Assembly: GCF_015244675.1 (NCBI RefSeq)
Contig: NZ_JABCQO010000011.1
Span: 1 to 64,000 of the forward strand
DNA from: Gluconobacter cerevisiae
GTDB lineage: Bacteria; Pseudomonadota; Alphaproteobacteria; Acetobacterales; Acetobacteraceae
Direction of reading: 5' to 3'
Length of the DNA: 64,000 nucleotides
A program made the translations under genes and the position numbers. A model generated the notes under the pieces. It was not told where the DNA came from, searched no databases, and saw nothing but the letters and a program-made list of their open reading frames with translations. Positions within the stretch are counted from its first letter, which is position 1. Each line of letters opens with the position of its first letter. Positions 20,180 to 30,035 of the stretch are shown piece by piece.

Positions 20180-20940
20180 TGAACTGCCTCCGGACCCTTG
20201 AGGTCACCATTCCCGGACTCGGGCAGAATCCCGAGACGCTTTGCCACTTCCTGATACGCTTCCTCGACGCGACCCATGTCGCGGCGGAAACGATCCTTGT
20301 CCAACTTCTCGTTCGTCTTGGAATCCCACAGACGGCAGTTATCCGGCGAGATTTCGTCGGCTAGAAGAATACGCATCTCCTCGCCTTCCCAGATCCGTCC
20401 GAATTCCAGCTTGAAATCGACAAGCGTGATGCCGACAGCCGTGAACATGCCCATCAGGAAATCATTTGTTCTGAGCGCAAGCTGGTTCATGTCGTCCATG
20501 TCCTGCGGTGCGGCCCAGTTGAACGCTGCGATATGCTCTTCCGACACCATCGGGTCGTTGAGCGCGTCGTTCTTGTAGTAATATTCGATGATCGTGCGCG
20601 GCAGGCGCGTCCCCTCGGGGATGCCAAGCCGCTTGGCCAGCGAGCCCGCCGCCACGTTGCGTACCACAACTTCAAGCGGGATGATCTCCACTTCGCGGAT
20701 GAGCTGCTCGCGCATGTTCAGCCGACGGATGAAGTGGGTCGGGATGTTAATCTCGTGAAGCTTGAGCATCAGGTATTCGCTGATGCGGTTGTTCAGGACA
20801 CCCTTCCCGGTGATGATGCCGCTCTTCGCGCCGTTTCCGGCGGTGGCGTCATCCTTGAAGTACTGAACGAGTGTGCCGGGTTCTGGGCCTTCAAAAAGAA
20901 CCTTGGCTTTGCCCTCATAGAGCTGGCGGCGGCGAGCCAT
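20176..20940 (-). CDS. purC: Phosphoribosylaminoimidazole-succinocarboxamide synthase
   Basis: SAICAR synthetase joins aspartate to CAIR with ATP. About 254 residues; motifs are [15 protein letters not shown] at the N-terminus, [21 protein letters not shown] and [10 protein letters not shown] followed by [15 protein letters not shown] start at MARRRQ; two codons earlier an alternative ATG adds ML only. It is the first gene of the ATGA-coupled purC-S-x-Q-L run, 145 bases after purB, with a strong hairpin in between. Confidence 0.97.
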   Translation of the reverse strand: MARRRQLYEGKAKVLFEGPEPGTLVQYFKDDATAGNGAKSGIITGKGVLNNRISEYLMLKLHEINIPTHFIRRLNMREQLIREVEIIPLEVVVRNVAAGSLAKRLGIPEGTRLPRTIIEYYYKNDALNDPMVSEEHIAAFNWAAPQDMDDMNQLALRTNDFLMGMFTAVGITLVDFKLEFGRIWEGEEMRILLADEISPDNCRLWDSKTNEKLDKDRFRRDMGRVEEAYQEVAKRLGILPESGNGDLKGPEAVQ

Positions 20941-21039
20941 GAGCAATCCTTAGCGTTGCGCCGTCCTGACAAAAGATGCGGACGGCTGGAGCAGCGACGA
21001 ATTGTGGTTCCATAGCATTGCGGAACCGGAACTGCGAGT

Positions 21040-21080
21040 GTGCGGAACGCAGGAAATCGCAGGAAGTCTGCGTTCCGCAC
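21040..21080 (-). promoter_or_regulatory. Strong hairpin between purB and purC
   Basis: GTGCGGAACGCAG (21040-21052) pairs perfectly with CTGCGTTCCGCAC (21068-21080) around a 15-base loop, starting 5 bases after the purB stop in the direction of transcription. There is no U-tract after it, so it is not a classic intrinsic terminator. Possible roles are partial attenuation, mRNA processing or protection of the upstream purB 3' end. Confidence 0.6.
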
Positions 21081-21085
21081 GCCTC

Positions 21086-22417
21086 TCAGTCAAAGATACG
21101 GGCGAAGATGCGATCCACGGCGCGCAGATGCTGTGCCGGGTCGAACGCCTGATCGAGAATGTCCTTGCTGACACGACCGGCCACTTCCGGGTCGGCTTCA
21201 AGGTTTTCACGGAAGGTCTTGAAGCCCGGTTTGTTCAGCTTCGTCCATGTTTCCATGGCGTTGCGCTGTACGATGCGATAGGCGTCCTCGCGCGAAATTC
21301 CCGCACGGGCCAGCGTCAGAAGTACTTCGCCGGAATGGACGACGCCGCCGAGACTCTCCATGTTTGCGATCATCTGCTCGGGATAGACGACCAGCTTTTC
21401 CATCATTCCGGCCAGACGCATCAGCGCGAAATCCAGCCCGATCGTTGCATCGGGGCAGATGTTCCGCTCGACGGCGGAGTGGCTGATGTCCCGCTCATGC
21501 CACAGTGCGACGTTTTCCAGAGCCGGCACGACATGCGAGCGGATGAGGCGCGCCAGACCCGTCAGGTTCTCCGACAGGACAGGGTTGCGCTTGTGCGGCA
21601 TTGCCGAACTGCCCTTCTGTCCTTTGTGGAAGAACTCTTCCGCTTCCCGGACTTCCGAACGCTGAAGATGACGGACCTCGATCGCCAGACGCTCGATGCC
21701 GCTGGCGATTACGCCGAGCGTGCAGAAGAACGCCGCATGGCGGTCACGCGGAATGACCTGCGTCGACACGCTCTCGACAGCCAGACCCAGCTTGTCGGCG
21801 ACGTATTCTTCGATTTCCGGGTCGATATGTGCGTAGGTGCCAACAGCGCCGGAAATCGCGCAGACCGCAATTTCCTTGCGGGCCTGCACCAGACGCTCGC
21901 GGTTACGGGCGAACTCGGCATAGTGCCCGGCAATCTTCAGGCCAAAGCTGGTCGGCTCGGCATGAATCGCGTGGCTCCGGCCAATCGTCACTGTGCTGCG
22001 GTGTTCATAGGCGCGCTCTTTGAGTGCAGCGAGAACGCGGTCCAGATCTTCCAGCAGCAGATCGGCGGCCTGCGTCATCTGAACGGACAGGCATGTGTCC
22101 AGCACATCCGAAGACGTCATGCCCAGATGGACGAAACGGCTGTCCGGACCAACTTTTTCCGCAAGCCAGGTCAGGAACGCGATGACGTCATGGCGCGTTT
22201 CGGCTTCGATCTCGTCGATGCGGGCCAGATCCGCGTCGGAGAATGCCGCCATGGCGACATCACCCTTTTCGCGGATGGTTCTGGCTGATTCGGCGGGAAT
22301 GTCACCCCGTTGTGCCATAGCTTCGCAGGCAAGGGCTTCGATCTCGAACCAGATGCGAAAACGGTTGGCGGGAGACCAGATGGCAGTCATCTGCGGACGG
22401 CTGTAACGGGGTACCAT
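21086..22417 (-). CDS. purB: Adenylosuccinate lyase
   Basis: It catalyses two fumarate-releasing steps of purine synthesis (SAICAR to AICAR and adenylosuccinate to AMP). 443 residues, the typical alphaproteobacterial length. The fumarase/aspartase signature is GSSAMPHKRNPVLSENL; GRSHAIHAEPTSFG carries the catalytic His and MTSSDVLDTC the substrate loop. It begins MVPRYSRPQMTAIWS. Downstream on the same strand come purC and the coupled pur genes. Confidence 0.98.
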   Translation of the reverse strand: MVPRYSRPQMTAIWSPANRFRIWFEIEALACEAMAQRGDIPAESARTIREKGDVAMAAFSDADLARIDEIEAETRHDVIAFLTWLAEKVGPDSRFVHLGMTSSDVLDTCLSVQMTQAADLLLEDLDRVLAALKERAYEHRSTVTIGRSHAIHAEPTSFGLKIAGHYAEFARNRERLVQARKEIAVCAISGAVGTYAHIDPEIEEYVADKLGLAVESVSTQVIPRDRHAAFFCTLGVIASGIERLAIEVRHLQRSEVREAEEFFHKGQKGSSAMPHKRNPVLSENLTGLARLIRSHVVPALENVALWHERDISHSAVERNICPDATIGLDFALMRLAGMMEKLVVYPEQMIANMESLGGVVHSGEVLLTLARAGISREDAYRIVQRNAMETWTKLNKPGFKTFRENLEADPEVAGRVSKDILDQAFDPAQHLRAVDRIFARIFD

Positions 22418-22508
22418 GGGAACTCCGGATGCGAGGTGGGGCTTTACGGAGGCTCCTTAGACCAAATACGAAGACATTGCACGGACCCCTTTTCGGAAGA
22501 ATGACACC

Positions 22509-23111
22509 TTGGCCCCTGACTCTCTGCTGCACGCCCTCATCGCCCTCGGCCAGATCACCCTGATCGATATCACCCTTGCCGGTGACAATGCGGTCGTCAT
22601 CGGGATGGCCGTGCGCAATCTGGAAGGGCGGCAGCGTCGTCTTGCCATTCTGTTCGGAACAGGGTTCGCCGCCATTCTGCGTGTAGGACTGGCCTTGCTG
22701 GCGACCACGCTGCTCGCCGTGGTCGGTCTGACGCTGGCAGGTGGGTTTCTGCTTCTGTGGGTCTGCTGGAAGATGTATCGTGAGCTTCGCGACGGCGAAC
22801 ATCATGAGGACGTCGAGGCCGCCCCGCCCCGCCTCGGACCTGCCGTGCTCAAAATTGTCGTGGCCGATCTGTCCATGAGTCTGGACAACGTGCTGGCGGT
22901 TGCCGGAGCGGCTGTCGGGCATCCGTGGATTCTTGTTATGGGGCTGGTGTTGTCGGTGCTGTTGATGGGGCTTGCTGCATCGGTCGTCGCCAATCTTCTG
23001 AGCAGATATCGCTGGATTGCATGGATCGGCCTTCTGGTGGTTCTGGGCGTTGCAATCGAACTCATCATCCGCGGTGGCGGGGAGGTCTGGACGCATGTTC
23101 TTCCGAGCTGA
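22509..23111 (+). CDS. TerC/YjbE-family integral membrane protein
   Basis: A 200-residue TerC-superfamily membrane protein with about seven spans. The paired acidic motifs of the family are readable: TLIDITLAGDNAVVIGMAV in the first span and VVADLSMSLDNVLAVAGAA in the second half. Such proteins are linked to export of divalent metals, mainly Mn. The frame starts at TTG (22509) with GGAAGA a few bases upstream; no in-frame ATG precedes the first span. I looked for a yybP-ykoY manganese riboswitch in the 90 bases upstream and saw none. It overlaps the next gene by 17 bases. Confidence 0.85.
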   Translation: MAPDSLLHALIALGQITLIDITLAGDNAVVIGMAVRNLEGRQRRLAILFGTGFAAILRVGLALLATTLLAVVGLTLAGGFLLLWVCWKMYRELRDGEHHEDVEAAPPRLGPAVLKIVVADLSMSLDNVLAVAGAAVGHPWILVMGLVLSVLLMGLAASVVANLLSRYRWIAWIGLLVVLGVAIELIIRGGGEVWTHVLPS

Positions 23112-24984
23112 CAAAACTCTTTTCGCGGGACTGATAACGCTGCTTGTCACGTCATCAGCCCTCGCAACGCCCTCGATGGAGACCGCCCCCTCGCCCGTTC
23201 AAGAGCGACTGGCGGAATGGCTGATCCTTGTCGGGCCAGAAGGAAGCAGTTTCCCGGCACAGCGTTACGCCAGTTTCCTTGAGCAGAAGCCGCAGTGGCC
23301 GCAGAGAGTGCGTATTCTATGGCGGTTTCAGAACGCCCTGTCCCAGACATCCGACACGCAGACTCTGAACGCCCTCTGCCCGCTTTATTCCCTCACGCTC
23401 CCAGCCGCGTTTACAGCCTGTGCAAACCATATTCCGGACCCGGCCTCCACGGCGCGCCGTCTCTGGCTGTCCGGAAGTACCCTGACCGCTGCCGAAGAGC
23501 AGACCCTGCTCGCACGTTTCGATCAGGCCTTCACTCCTGCCGATCAATGGACCCGCTATGAAGCGCTCGAACTGCGCGGGCAGTTCTCCGCAGCGTCCAG
23601 ACAGATCGAGCGCCTTTCCGTTGATCGGCAACCGTTGGCCCGCGCCAGACTGGCCGAACGTCTGGCCTCTCCCGATGCCGATTCTCTGTTCGCCTCTTTG
23701 CCTCCAGACTTGCAATCCGACCCGACTCTTATCCGCTATCGTCTGCGGGCGCTGCGTCGTGGCGACAGATTGGATGAAGCGCTGTCTCTCTGGAACACGC
23801 AGGGTGCTGCCCTCCAGCGGACGAACCCATCCCATGACTGGTCCTCAGAACGGATCAGCCTCGCCCGCGCCCTGTTACTGGCCGGTCGTCCAAAAGAGGC
23901 GGCAGATCTCGCCGACGATACTACCCTTCCCCCGGACACCACAGACCATCAGGAAGCAGCTCTTCTCAGCGGCTTTATTGCACTCAGAGAGCTTCACGAT
24001 CCTGCCCGGGCGGAACAGTTCTTTGCCCTTCTCCAGAGCGCAACCTCGCTTCAGATGCAGGCTCGCGGCTATTACTGGACGGGACGCGCCCTTCAGGCCG
24101 CTGACAAACAGCAGGATGCCGAAGCCGCATTCCAGAAAGCCGCGGCTTTCCCCACGACTTTTCCGGGCCAGCTCGCTCTTGCATCCCTGACGCAGGACAA
24201 CGCAATTCTGGTCTCAGGCCGATCATCTTCGGCCTTTGACGATGCCCTGTTACAGGCCCTCCAGTCCCTCCCTACTCCGCCCGCTGGAACGCTCAGCCGA
24301 CCGGATCTGCTCGAAGGCGCCACGGACCTTGTGCAGGCAGGTGATCCCGATCATGCACGGGATTTCCTCATGATGCTGGAAGTCGTCAATCCGTCTCCGG
24401 AAGGTCAGAAAGCCGTTGCCGATGCTGCGTCCCGCCTTGGGCTGCCTGCGCCGGAAGTCTTTGCCTCCTATGCCCTGGCACGCAAAGGCATTGCACTGTA
24501 TCCGCAGGGTTTCCCCGATCCCTATCCCGCCGCCTCAACTGTTCCGGACGGCCTGCTTCCCGCCATCATCCGGCAGGAAAGTGGTTTCGACCCGAACGCA
24601 CTAAGCGGTGCCAAGGCTGTGGGCCTGCTGCAACTTCTGCCCGCCGCAGCCAGAGACGTGGTGCGCAAGGGGCATCTGGGGCCGATCAACGTCTCTCCCG
24701 CGTCCCTGACCGATCCGCAGACAAATCTGAAAATCGGCAACGCTTATGTCTCACAGCTTCTGGAGCGTTTCGGAAATGTGATCCCTTATGCGTTGGCTGC
24801 CTATAATGCCGGTCCGCATCGGGTCGATCTCTGGCTGAAAGCAAATCCACCCTCTGACCCGCTGTCAGAAGACGGTGTTCTGGACTGGATCGAGCGCCTG
24901 CCCTATCGCGAAACCCGCCTTTATATCGAGAATATCGAAGCAGGAATGATGGTCTATCGTGTCAGGAATCTTCATGCCGGATAA
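23095..24984 (+). CDS. Soluble lytic murein transglycosylase (Slt70-like)
   Basis: A periplasmic peptidoglycan-cleaving enzyme of about 629 residues. It starts MFFRADKTLFAGLITLLVTS with a signal peptide cut near SALA. A long alpha-helical TPR-like superhelix fills the middle, and the C-terminus has the SLT domain: AIIRQESGFDPNALSGAKAV (catalytic Glu), GLLQLLPAAA, LKIGNAYVSQLL and YALAAYNAGPHRVDLWL. A ribosome site GAGG precedes the ATG. The start lies inside the 3' end of the TerC-like gene and the stop overlaps pncC, suggesting a three-gene transcript. Confidence 0.93.
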   Translation: MFFRADKTLFAGLITLLVTSSALATPSMETAPSPVQERLAEWLILVGPEGSSFPAQRYASFLEQKPQWPQRVRILWRFQNALSQTSDTQTLNALCPLYSLTLPAAFTACANHIPDPASTARRLWLSGSTLTAAEEQTLLARFDQAFTPADQWTRYEALELRGQFSAASRQIERLSVDRQPLARARLAERLASPDADSLFASLPPDLQSDPTLIRYRLRALRRGDRLDEALSLWNTQGAALQRTNPSHDWSSERISLARALLLAGRPKEAADLADDTTLPPDTTDHQEAALLSGFIALRELHDPARAEQFFALLQSATSLQMQARGYYWTGRALQAADKQQDAEAAFQKAAAFPTTFPGQLALASLTQDNAILVSGRSSSAFDDALLQALQSLPTPPAGTLSRPDLLEGATDLVQAGDPDHARDFLMMLEVVNPSPEGQKAVADAASRLGLPAPEVFASYALARKGIALYPQGFPDPYPAASTVPDGLLPAIIRQESGFDPNALSGAKAVGLLQLLPAAARDVVRKGHLGPINVSPASLTDPQTNLKIGNAYVSQLLERFGNVIPYALAAYNAGPHRVDLWLKANPPSDPLSEDGVLDWIERLPYRETRLYIENIEAGMMVYRVRNLHAG

Positions 24985-25459
24985 CGACATTGCAGCCCTC
25001 GCCGGACAGGTGCTGGCGCAGCTCCGCAGATCCGGTCGCAAACTGGTTACGGTAGAAAGCTGCACAGGCGGCCTGATCAGCGCTGCCCTCAGTGATATTC
25101 CCGGCTCGTCAGAAATATTGGAGGGGGGCTTCGTAACTTATTCTAACGCTTTAAAAATGAGCGCCGTGAGCGTTCCGGAGACGGTTCTTGCACAATACGG
25201 AGCCGTCAGCCTCCAGACGGCTCAGGCTATGGCGGAAGGCGGTCTTCTTAATGCTGTTGATGCTGATATGGCCATTTCTGTTACCGGCATTGCAGGCCCG
25301 GGCGGCGGCAGCGTTGCCAAGCCGGTCGGGACCGTCTGTTTCGGACTGGCTTCCCGCACCGGTGCGCTTACACTTACGCAGTGTCTCTTCATCGGAGATC
25401 GCACCAGCATTCGCTCTCAGACTGTGCGGCATGCCCTTCAGATGGTTCTGAACGCCTGA
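24974..25459 (+). CDS. pncC: Nicotinamide-nucleotide amidohydrolase (CinA C-terminal domain)
   Basis: A stand-alone CinA C-terminal-type protein of about 161 residues that deamidates nicotinamide mononucleotide to nicotinate mononucleotide in pyridine nucleotide salvage. Conserved segments: KLVTVESCTGGLISAALSDI (catalytic Ser/Thr region), FVTYSNALK, VDADMAISVTGIAGPGGGS and PVGTVCFGLA. The first in-frame start consistent with the family is MPDND at 24974; the gene overlaps the transglycosylase 3' end. A bidirectional terminator follows. Confidence 0.9.
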   Translation: MPDNDIAALAGQVLAQLRRSGRKLVTVESCTGGLISAALSDIPGSSEILEGGFVTYSNALKMSAVSVPETVLAQYGAVSLQTAQAMAEGGLLNAVDADMAISVTGIAGPGGGSVAKPVGTVCFGLASRTGALTLTQCLFIGDRTSIRSQTVRHALQMVLNA

Positions 25460-25462
25460 GAC

Positions 25463-25499
25463 AAAAAAAACGGCTCCGAATGAACGGAGCCGCTTTTTT
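25463..25499. terminator. Bidirectional intrinsic terminator
   Basis: CGGCTCCG (25471-25478) pairs with CGGAGCCG (25485-25492), flanked by a run of eight A and a run of six T. It serves pncC on the plus strand and the small secreted protein gene on the minus strand, which converge here. Confidence 0.9.
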
Positions 25500-25537
25500 C
25501 TGCAAACCTGCAACAGACCACAGGTCTGATTGCAGTC

Positions 25538-25852
25538 TCAGTTGTCCTGCGTCGGAGCCGGCATCGTCGAGGCTGCCGGAGCCGCAGGTGCTGCCTGAAG
25601 GCTTGGAGCTGTCGGGATAGCGGTCGGGGCAGCAGGCGGAACAGCCGCTGTCGGGGCCGTCGGAGAGACTGGTGTCTGTGCCTGCTGCAGCGAACGGGCG
25701 TTCAGATCTTCTGTCGTTGCGGCGCTGCTGGTTTTTTCAGCGTGGCCAGCCTTCTCATGGTGCTTGCCGTGGTGATGATGCTCAGCCATCGCCGGAGAAG
25801 CTGCAGCGACCAGAGCGGTCAGGGCAAATGCGCCAAAGGAGATTTTCTTCAT
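25538..25852 (-). CDS. Secreted low-complexity protein (His-rich then Ala/Pro-rich)
   Basis: A 104-residue protein with a clear signal peptide (MKKISFGAFALTALVAAASP, cut after AMA). The mature N-terminus is EHHHHGKHHEKAGHAEK, a dense His/Lys cluster; the rest is Ala, Pro and Thr repeats (TAAVPPAAPTAIPTAPS) likely to be disordered. No domain is recognisable. The His cluster suggests periplasmic metal binding, which is inference. Confidence 0.75.
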   Translation of the reverse strand: MKKISFGAFALTALVAAASPAMAEHHHHGKHHEKAGHAEKTSSAATTEDLNARSLQQAQTPVSPTAPTAAVPPAAPTAIPTAPSLQAAPAAPAASTMPAPTQDN

Positions 25853-25937
25853 GACGTAATCCTTCTTCTGTCACCATCGCGGTGCTTGAGCCTGTAACGA
25901 CTCAGCTCGCGATTGGTTCTGGCAACACTATGAAATT

Positions 25938-26417
25938 TTATGTCCTTTGGGAAAGACCGGGCGTGGGAGGAGCAACCTTCGCCCCCTGCACTCCGTAAAT
26001 ATCCCGTGCACGCTTGATGAATGCAGACACCATGAGGCGCACACCCTCATTGAATACCACGCCCATCGCATTCTGCAGAAGTCGCGACTTGAACTCGAAA
26101 TCCACAAAAAAATCGACCAGACAGCCGCGTGGATCAGGGCTGAATGTCCACACATTGTTCAGATAGCGGAAGGGACCCTTTTCATAACGCACCCGGATGC
26201 GCGAAGGCCTTTCCAGCGTTACGCGGCTCGTAAAGGTCTCGCGGAACGGGCCAAACCCGATCGTCAGATCTGCCACAAGCTCCTGTTCCGTCTGGGTGCG
26301 GATGCTCGCTTTCACACACCACGGCAGAAACTGCGGATACTTCTCGACATCCGCCACGAGATCAAAAAGCTGGTCCGGCGTGTAGGCGATCAACCTTTGC
26401 TCGGCATGTGTCGGCAT
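25938..26417 (-). CDS. ratA: RatA/Coq10-type START-domain protein
   Basis: A 159-residue SRPBCC/START-fold protein of the RatA/COQ10 family, which chaperones ubiquinone in mitochondria and was described in E. coli as a ribosome association toxin. Segments: TPDQLFDLVADVEKYPQFLPWC, FTSRVTLERPSRIRV, FRYLNNVWTF and VDFFVDFEFKSRLLQNAMG. It overlaps the lipA stop by one base (TGATG) and is the last gene of the pyruvate dehydrogenase operon, an arrangement seen in many alphaproteobacteria. A ubiquinone-related role seems more likely than toxin activity. Confidence 0.88.
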   Translation of the reverse strand: MPTHAEQRLIAYTPDQLFDLVADVEKYPQFLPWCVKASIRTQTEQELVADLTIGFGPFRETFTSRVTLERPSRIRVRYEKGPFRYLNNVWTFSPDPRGCLVDFFVDFEFKSRLLQNAMGVVFNEGVRLMVSAFIKRARDIYGVQGAKVAPPTPGLSQRT

Positions 26418-27385
26418 CAGAGACTTTCTTTCAGACGGCTTTTCCGCGCAGCCTGCAGCTTCGCGAAATCGCTGTCCGCATGATAGGAGGACCGGGTCAG
26501 CGGACTGGCACTGACCTGAAGAAATCCTTTTGAACGGGCTGCCGCAGCATAGCCGTCAAACTCGTCAGGGGTAATAAACTTTTCAACGGCCGCATGTTTT
26601 GCGGAGGGCTGAAGATATTGCCCGAGTGTCAGAAAATCGACGTCTGCGATCCTGAAATCATCCATGACCTGAGCCACTTCCATGCGCTCTTCGCCAAGCC
26701 CAAGCATCAGGCCGGACTTGGTGAAAATGGAAGGATCGAGCCTTTTTACGCCATCCAGAAGCCGGACTGACTGATAGTAACGCGCACCGGGGCGGATGGT
26801 GGGGTAAAGTCGGGGCACGGTCTCGATATTGTGATTGAAAACGTCGGGTCGTGCGGCCACGACGATCTCCAGCGCCCCATCCTTGCGCAGGAAATCGGGA
26901 GTGAGGATTTCAATCGTAGTCTCCGGGGACGTCTCGCGGATCGAACGGATGACCTGCGCGAAGTGCTCCGCGCCGCCATCTGGCAGATCATCACGGTCCA
27001 CGGATGTGATGACGACATGCCGCAGTCCAAGCTTTGCAACGGCTTCACCAACACGCCTCGGTTCGTCCGAATCAAGATGCTTCGGCATCCCGGTCGTGAC
27101 ATTGCAAAATGCACAGGCCCGGGTGCAGATTTCGCCCATGATCATCATCGTGGCATGACGCTGCGACCAGCATTCCCCGATATTGGGGCATGCCGCTTCT
27201 TCGCAGACCGTCACGAGACCCGCGTCGCGCATCAGTGCCCGTGTCTCATGATAGACGGGGTGGTTCGGCGCCTTGACCCGGATCCAGGACGGTTTGCGCT
27301 GGATCGGATTGTCGGGCCGGTGCGCCTTTTCGGGATGACGGAGCGCGGGTGCCGCGCGATGGTCGATGGTGATGCGCTGGGACAT
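26417..27385 (-). CDS. lipA: Lipoyl synthase
   Basis: A radical SAM enzyme that inserts two sulfurs into protein-bound octanoate to make lipoyl groups, needed by the dehydrogenase encoded just upstream. 322 residues. The radical SAM cluster is [10 protein letters not shown]; the second (auxiliary) cluster is [13 protein letters not shown]. Also present are [21 protein letters not shown] and [11 protein letters not shown]. It follows lpd by 5 bases and overlaps ratA. Confidence 0.98.
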   Translation of the reverse strand: MSQRITIDHRAAPALRHPEKAHRPDNPIQRKPSWIRVKAPNHPVYHETRALMRDAGLVTVCEEAACPNIGECWSQRHATMMIMGEICTRACAFCNVTTGMPKHLDSDEPRRVGEAVAKLGLRHVVITSVDRDDLPDGGAEHFAQVIRSIRETSPETTIEILTPDFLRKDGALEIVVAARPDVFNHNIETVPRLYPTIRPGARYYQSVRLLDGVKRLDPSIFTKSGLMLGLGEERMEVAQVMDDFRIADVDFLTLGQYLQPSAKHAAVEKFITPDEFDGYAAAARSKGFLQVSASPLTRSSYHADSDFAKLQAARKSRLKESL

Positions 27386-27390
27386 GATGC

Positions 27391-28797
27391 TCAGATATGC
27401 AGCGGGCCGTCGAAGGCCGCCAGTGTTGCCTCGTGCATGGTCTCGGAAATTGTCGGATGCGGGAAGACCGTTTCGATCAGTTCCGCCTCTGTCAGTTCTC
27501 CCGTCCGGGTAATGACATAACCCTGAATCATTTCCGTAACTTCCGCGCCGATCATGTGTGCGCCCAGAAGTTCGCCACTCGTCGCGTCGAACACGGTCTT
27601 GACCATACCGTCCGTCTCACCCATCGCAACAGCCTTGCCGTTGGCGATGAACGGGAAACGGCCAACCTTGACCTTGTGTCCTGCGGCAATGGCCTTCTCT
27701 TCACTCAGCCCGACAGACGCGATCTGTGGACGCGAATAGGTGCAGCCCGGAATGTTCAGCGGATGCAAAGGCTGCGGCGAACGTCCGGCGATCTTTTCAA
27801 CACACAAAATAGCCTCGTGGCTCGCCTTATGGGCCAGCCAGGGTGCACCGGCCACATCACCGATTGCATAGACGCCCGGCTCGCCAGTCCGGCAGAAACC
27901 GTCCGTGACGATATGGGTCCGATCCACCTGAACCTTGGTGCCCTCAAGTCCCAGATCCTCGACATTCCCCACGATGCCAACCGCACAGATGACGCGATCC
28001 ACCGTCAAATCGATCTTGCCCGTCGGGCTTTCAATCGTCGTGGAGACTTCGGTCTCGCTCTTGTTCAGTGGCCCGACCTTCGCGCTGGTGATGATCGTCA
28101 TCCCCTGCTTTTCGAAAGCCTTGCGGGCTGCTGCACTGATTTCCGGATCTTCGGCGATCAGGATCCGATCCGCCACTTCGGCGATTGTAACTTCACTGCC
28201 CATATTCCGGTAGAACGACGCAAATTCGATACCGATCGCACCCGACCCGATAACCAGAAGGCGCTTCGGCAATTCCTTCGGCGTCATGGCCTCACGGGCG
28301 CCCCAGATCAGGGTGCCATCCGTCTCCAGTCCTGGAAGCTGACGCCCCCGTGCACCCGTTGCGAGAATAACATGCGGCGCCTTGATGGTCGTTACATCCG
28401 CGCCATCCTTCGTGATGGCAACCTGATGCGCCTCACCTGAACGCCCGGCCAGCTTGGCGCGGCCATCAAAGGTCGTGACCTTGGCTTTCTTCAGCAGATG
28501 GGCAATCCCGCCACCCATCCGTCGCGCGATGCTGCGTGAGCGGCCCACGATCTTGGAGAGGTCGAACGAGATGTTGTCTGCGGAAAGACCGAACGTGCCC
28601 AGTTCATGCAGAAGATGATGGATTTCCGAAGAGCGCAGAAGCGCCTTGGTCGGAATACAGCCCCAGTTCAGGCAGACGCCACCAAAATGCGTGCTTTCCA
28701 CAAGCGCCACACTCATGCCGAGCTGGCTGGCCCGCAGCGCCGCCACATAGCCGCCGGGGCCGCCCCCAACAACAATCAGATCGAATGTATCGGACAT
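27391..28797 (-). CDS. lpd: Dihydrolipoamide dehydrogenase (E3)
   Basis: The flavoprotein that reoxidises dihydrolipoyl groups of the dehydrogenase complex with NAD+. 468 residues. FAD site [20 protein letters not shown], redox disulfide [16 protein letters not shown]-binding [19 protein letters not shown], second FAD motif VYAIGDVAG and the C-terminal catalytic [13 protein letters not shown]. It starts 3 bases after the E2 stop, so it is dedicated to this complex. Confidence 0.98.
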   Translation of the reverse strand: MSDTFDLIVVGGGPGGYVAALRASQLGMSVALVESTHFGGVCLNWGCIPTKALLRSSEIHHLLHELGTFGLSADNISFDLSKIVGRSRSIARRMGGGIAHLLKKAKVTTFDGRAKLAGRSGEAHQVAITKDGADVTTIKAPHVILATGARGRQLPGLETDGTLIWGAREAMTPKELPKRLLVIGSGAIGIEFASFYRNMGSEVTIAEVADRILIAEDPEISAAARKAFEKQGMTIITSAKVGPLNKSETEVSTTIESPTGKIDLTVDRVICAVGIVGNVEDLGLEGTKVQVDRTHIVTDGFCRTGEPGVYAIGDVAGAPWLAHKASHEAILCVEKIAGRSPQPLHPLNIPGCTYSRPQIASVGLSEEKAIAAGHKVKVGRFPFIANGKAVAMGETDGMVKTVFDATSGELLGAHMIGAEVTEMIQGYVITRTGELTEAELIETVFPHPTISETMHEATLAAFDGPLHI

Positions 28798-28800
28798 GGT

Positions 28801-30030
28801 TCAGACCACCAGAAAATAAGGGTTCTGCACGATATCGCGCAGCGCATTCAGCCACTCGGCCCCAAGGGCCCCATCCACCGCACGATGATCGACCGACAGC
28901 GTCGCCGTCATCACAGTCGCAATTGCGATGTCCGAACCACGGACGACTGCCCGCTTTTCGCCTGACGCAATCGCCAGAATACCAGCCTGCGGCGGATTGA
29001 TGATCGCCGCGAATTCCCGCACGCCGAACATACCCATATTGGAAATGGAGAACGTCCCGCCCTGGAATTCCTCGGGCTTGAGCTTTCCAGCACGTGCACG
29101 TTTGGCCAGATCTTTGGCTTCGACACTGATCTCACGCAGGGACTTGCGATCCGCATCGCGGATGATCGGTGTGATCAGCCCGTCCGGAATTGAGACGGCC
29201 ATCGAAATATCGACATTCTCGAAATGCAGCGTCTCGGCATCTGTGAACTGGACATTCACGCCCGGAACTTTCTTTAGTGCCAACGCCACAGCTTTGATCA
29301 TCATGTCGTTGACAGAGATCTTGAAGCTGTTTTCCTGCGCTGTCGCATTCAGCTTCGAACGCAGGGCCAGCAGCGCATCCAGTTCGATATCAACCGAGAC
29401 ATAGAAATGCGGCACTTGCGTCTTGGATTCCGTCAGACGGCGCGCGATTACCTTGCGCATCGTCGAGTTCGGAACGCGACGGACTGTTTCTTCCGACGCG
29501 GTGACGGTGGGTGCAGCGGCAGCTTTCGGAGCCGTCTTGGGCGCAGCCGGACCTTTCTCAACATCGCGTTTGAGAATGCGTCCGTTCGGACCACTGCCCG
29601 TCAGGGCGTCAAGGGCAATGCCCCGCTCACGCGCCATGCGTTTGGCCAGCGGAGAGACGAAAATCCGCTCTCCCTTGTCCTCAGCCGGAGCCTTGGATGC
29701 CGGAGCGGCAGACGTTGTTTCTGCGCTTGCCGTTTCAGCCTTCGGAGCCGCTGCGGCCTGCGCGGAAGAGGTGTCAGGCACAGACTCCCCGTCTTCCACA
29801 AGAATCGCAATCGGTGTGTTGACGGGAATCCCCTCAACACCTTCTTGGATCAGAATGCGGCCAAGGATGCCCTCGTCCACGGCTTCCACTTCCATGGTCG
29901 CTTTGTCGGTCTCGATTTCGGCAATCACGTCGCCCGCAGCGACGGTATCGCCTTCGGCTTTGAGCCAGTGGGCCAGTTTGCCTTCGGTCATAGTCGGCGA
30001 CAGCGCCGGCATCAGAATATCGGTAGCCAT
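28801..30030 (-). CDS. pdhC: Dihydrolipoamide acetyltransferase (pyruvate dehydrogenase E2)
   Basis: The core of the pyruvate dehydrogenase complex, transferring acetyl from lipoyl to CoA. From MATDILMPAL: one lipoyl domain with K43 in [14 protein letters not shown], an Ala/Pro/Glu-rich linker, a peripheral subunit-binding domain (FVSPLAKRMARERGIALDAL), then the acetyltransferase domain ending with the catalytic LSVDHRAVDGALGAEWL. About 409 residues. The lipoyl domain is almost the same as the one on PdhB. Annotated start 30030 avoids a 15-residue non-conserved extension overlapping pdhB. Confidence 0.97.
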   Translation of the reverse strand: MATDILMPALSPTMTEGKLAHWLKAEGDTVAAGDVIAEIETDKATMEVEAVDEGILGRILIQEGVEGIPVNTPIAILVEDGESVPDTSSAQAAAAPKAETASAETTSAAPASKAPAEDKGERIFVSPLAKRMARERGIALDALTGSGPNGRILKRDVEKGPAAPKTAPKAAAAPTVTASEETVRRVPNSTMRKVIARRLTESKTQVPHFYVSVDIELDALLALRSKLNATAQENSFKISVNDMMIKAVALALKKVPGVNVQFTDAETLHFENVDISMAVSIPDGLITPIIRDADRKSLREISVEAKDLAKRARAGKLKPEEFQGGTFSISNMGMFGVREFAAIINPPQAGILAIASGEKRAVVRGSDIAIATVMTATLSVDHRAVDGALGAEWLNALRDIVQNPYFLVV

Positions 30031-30035
30031 CGTTG

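Noticed and set aside
22418-22508. Possible manganese (yybP-ykoY) riboswitch before the TerC-like gene
   Set aside because: The interval is only about 90 bases and lacks the expected conserved loops.
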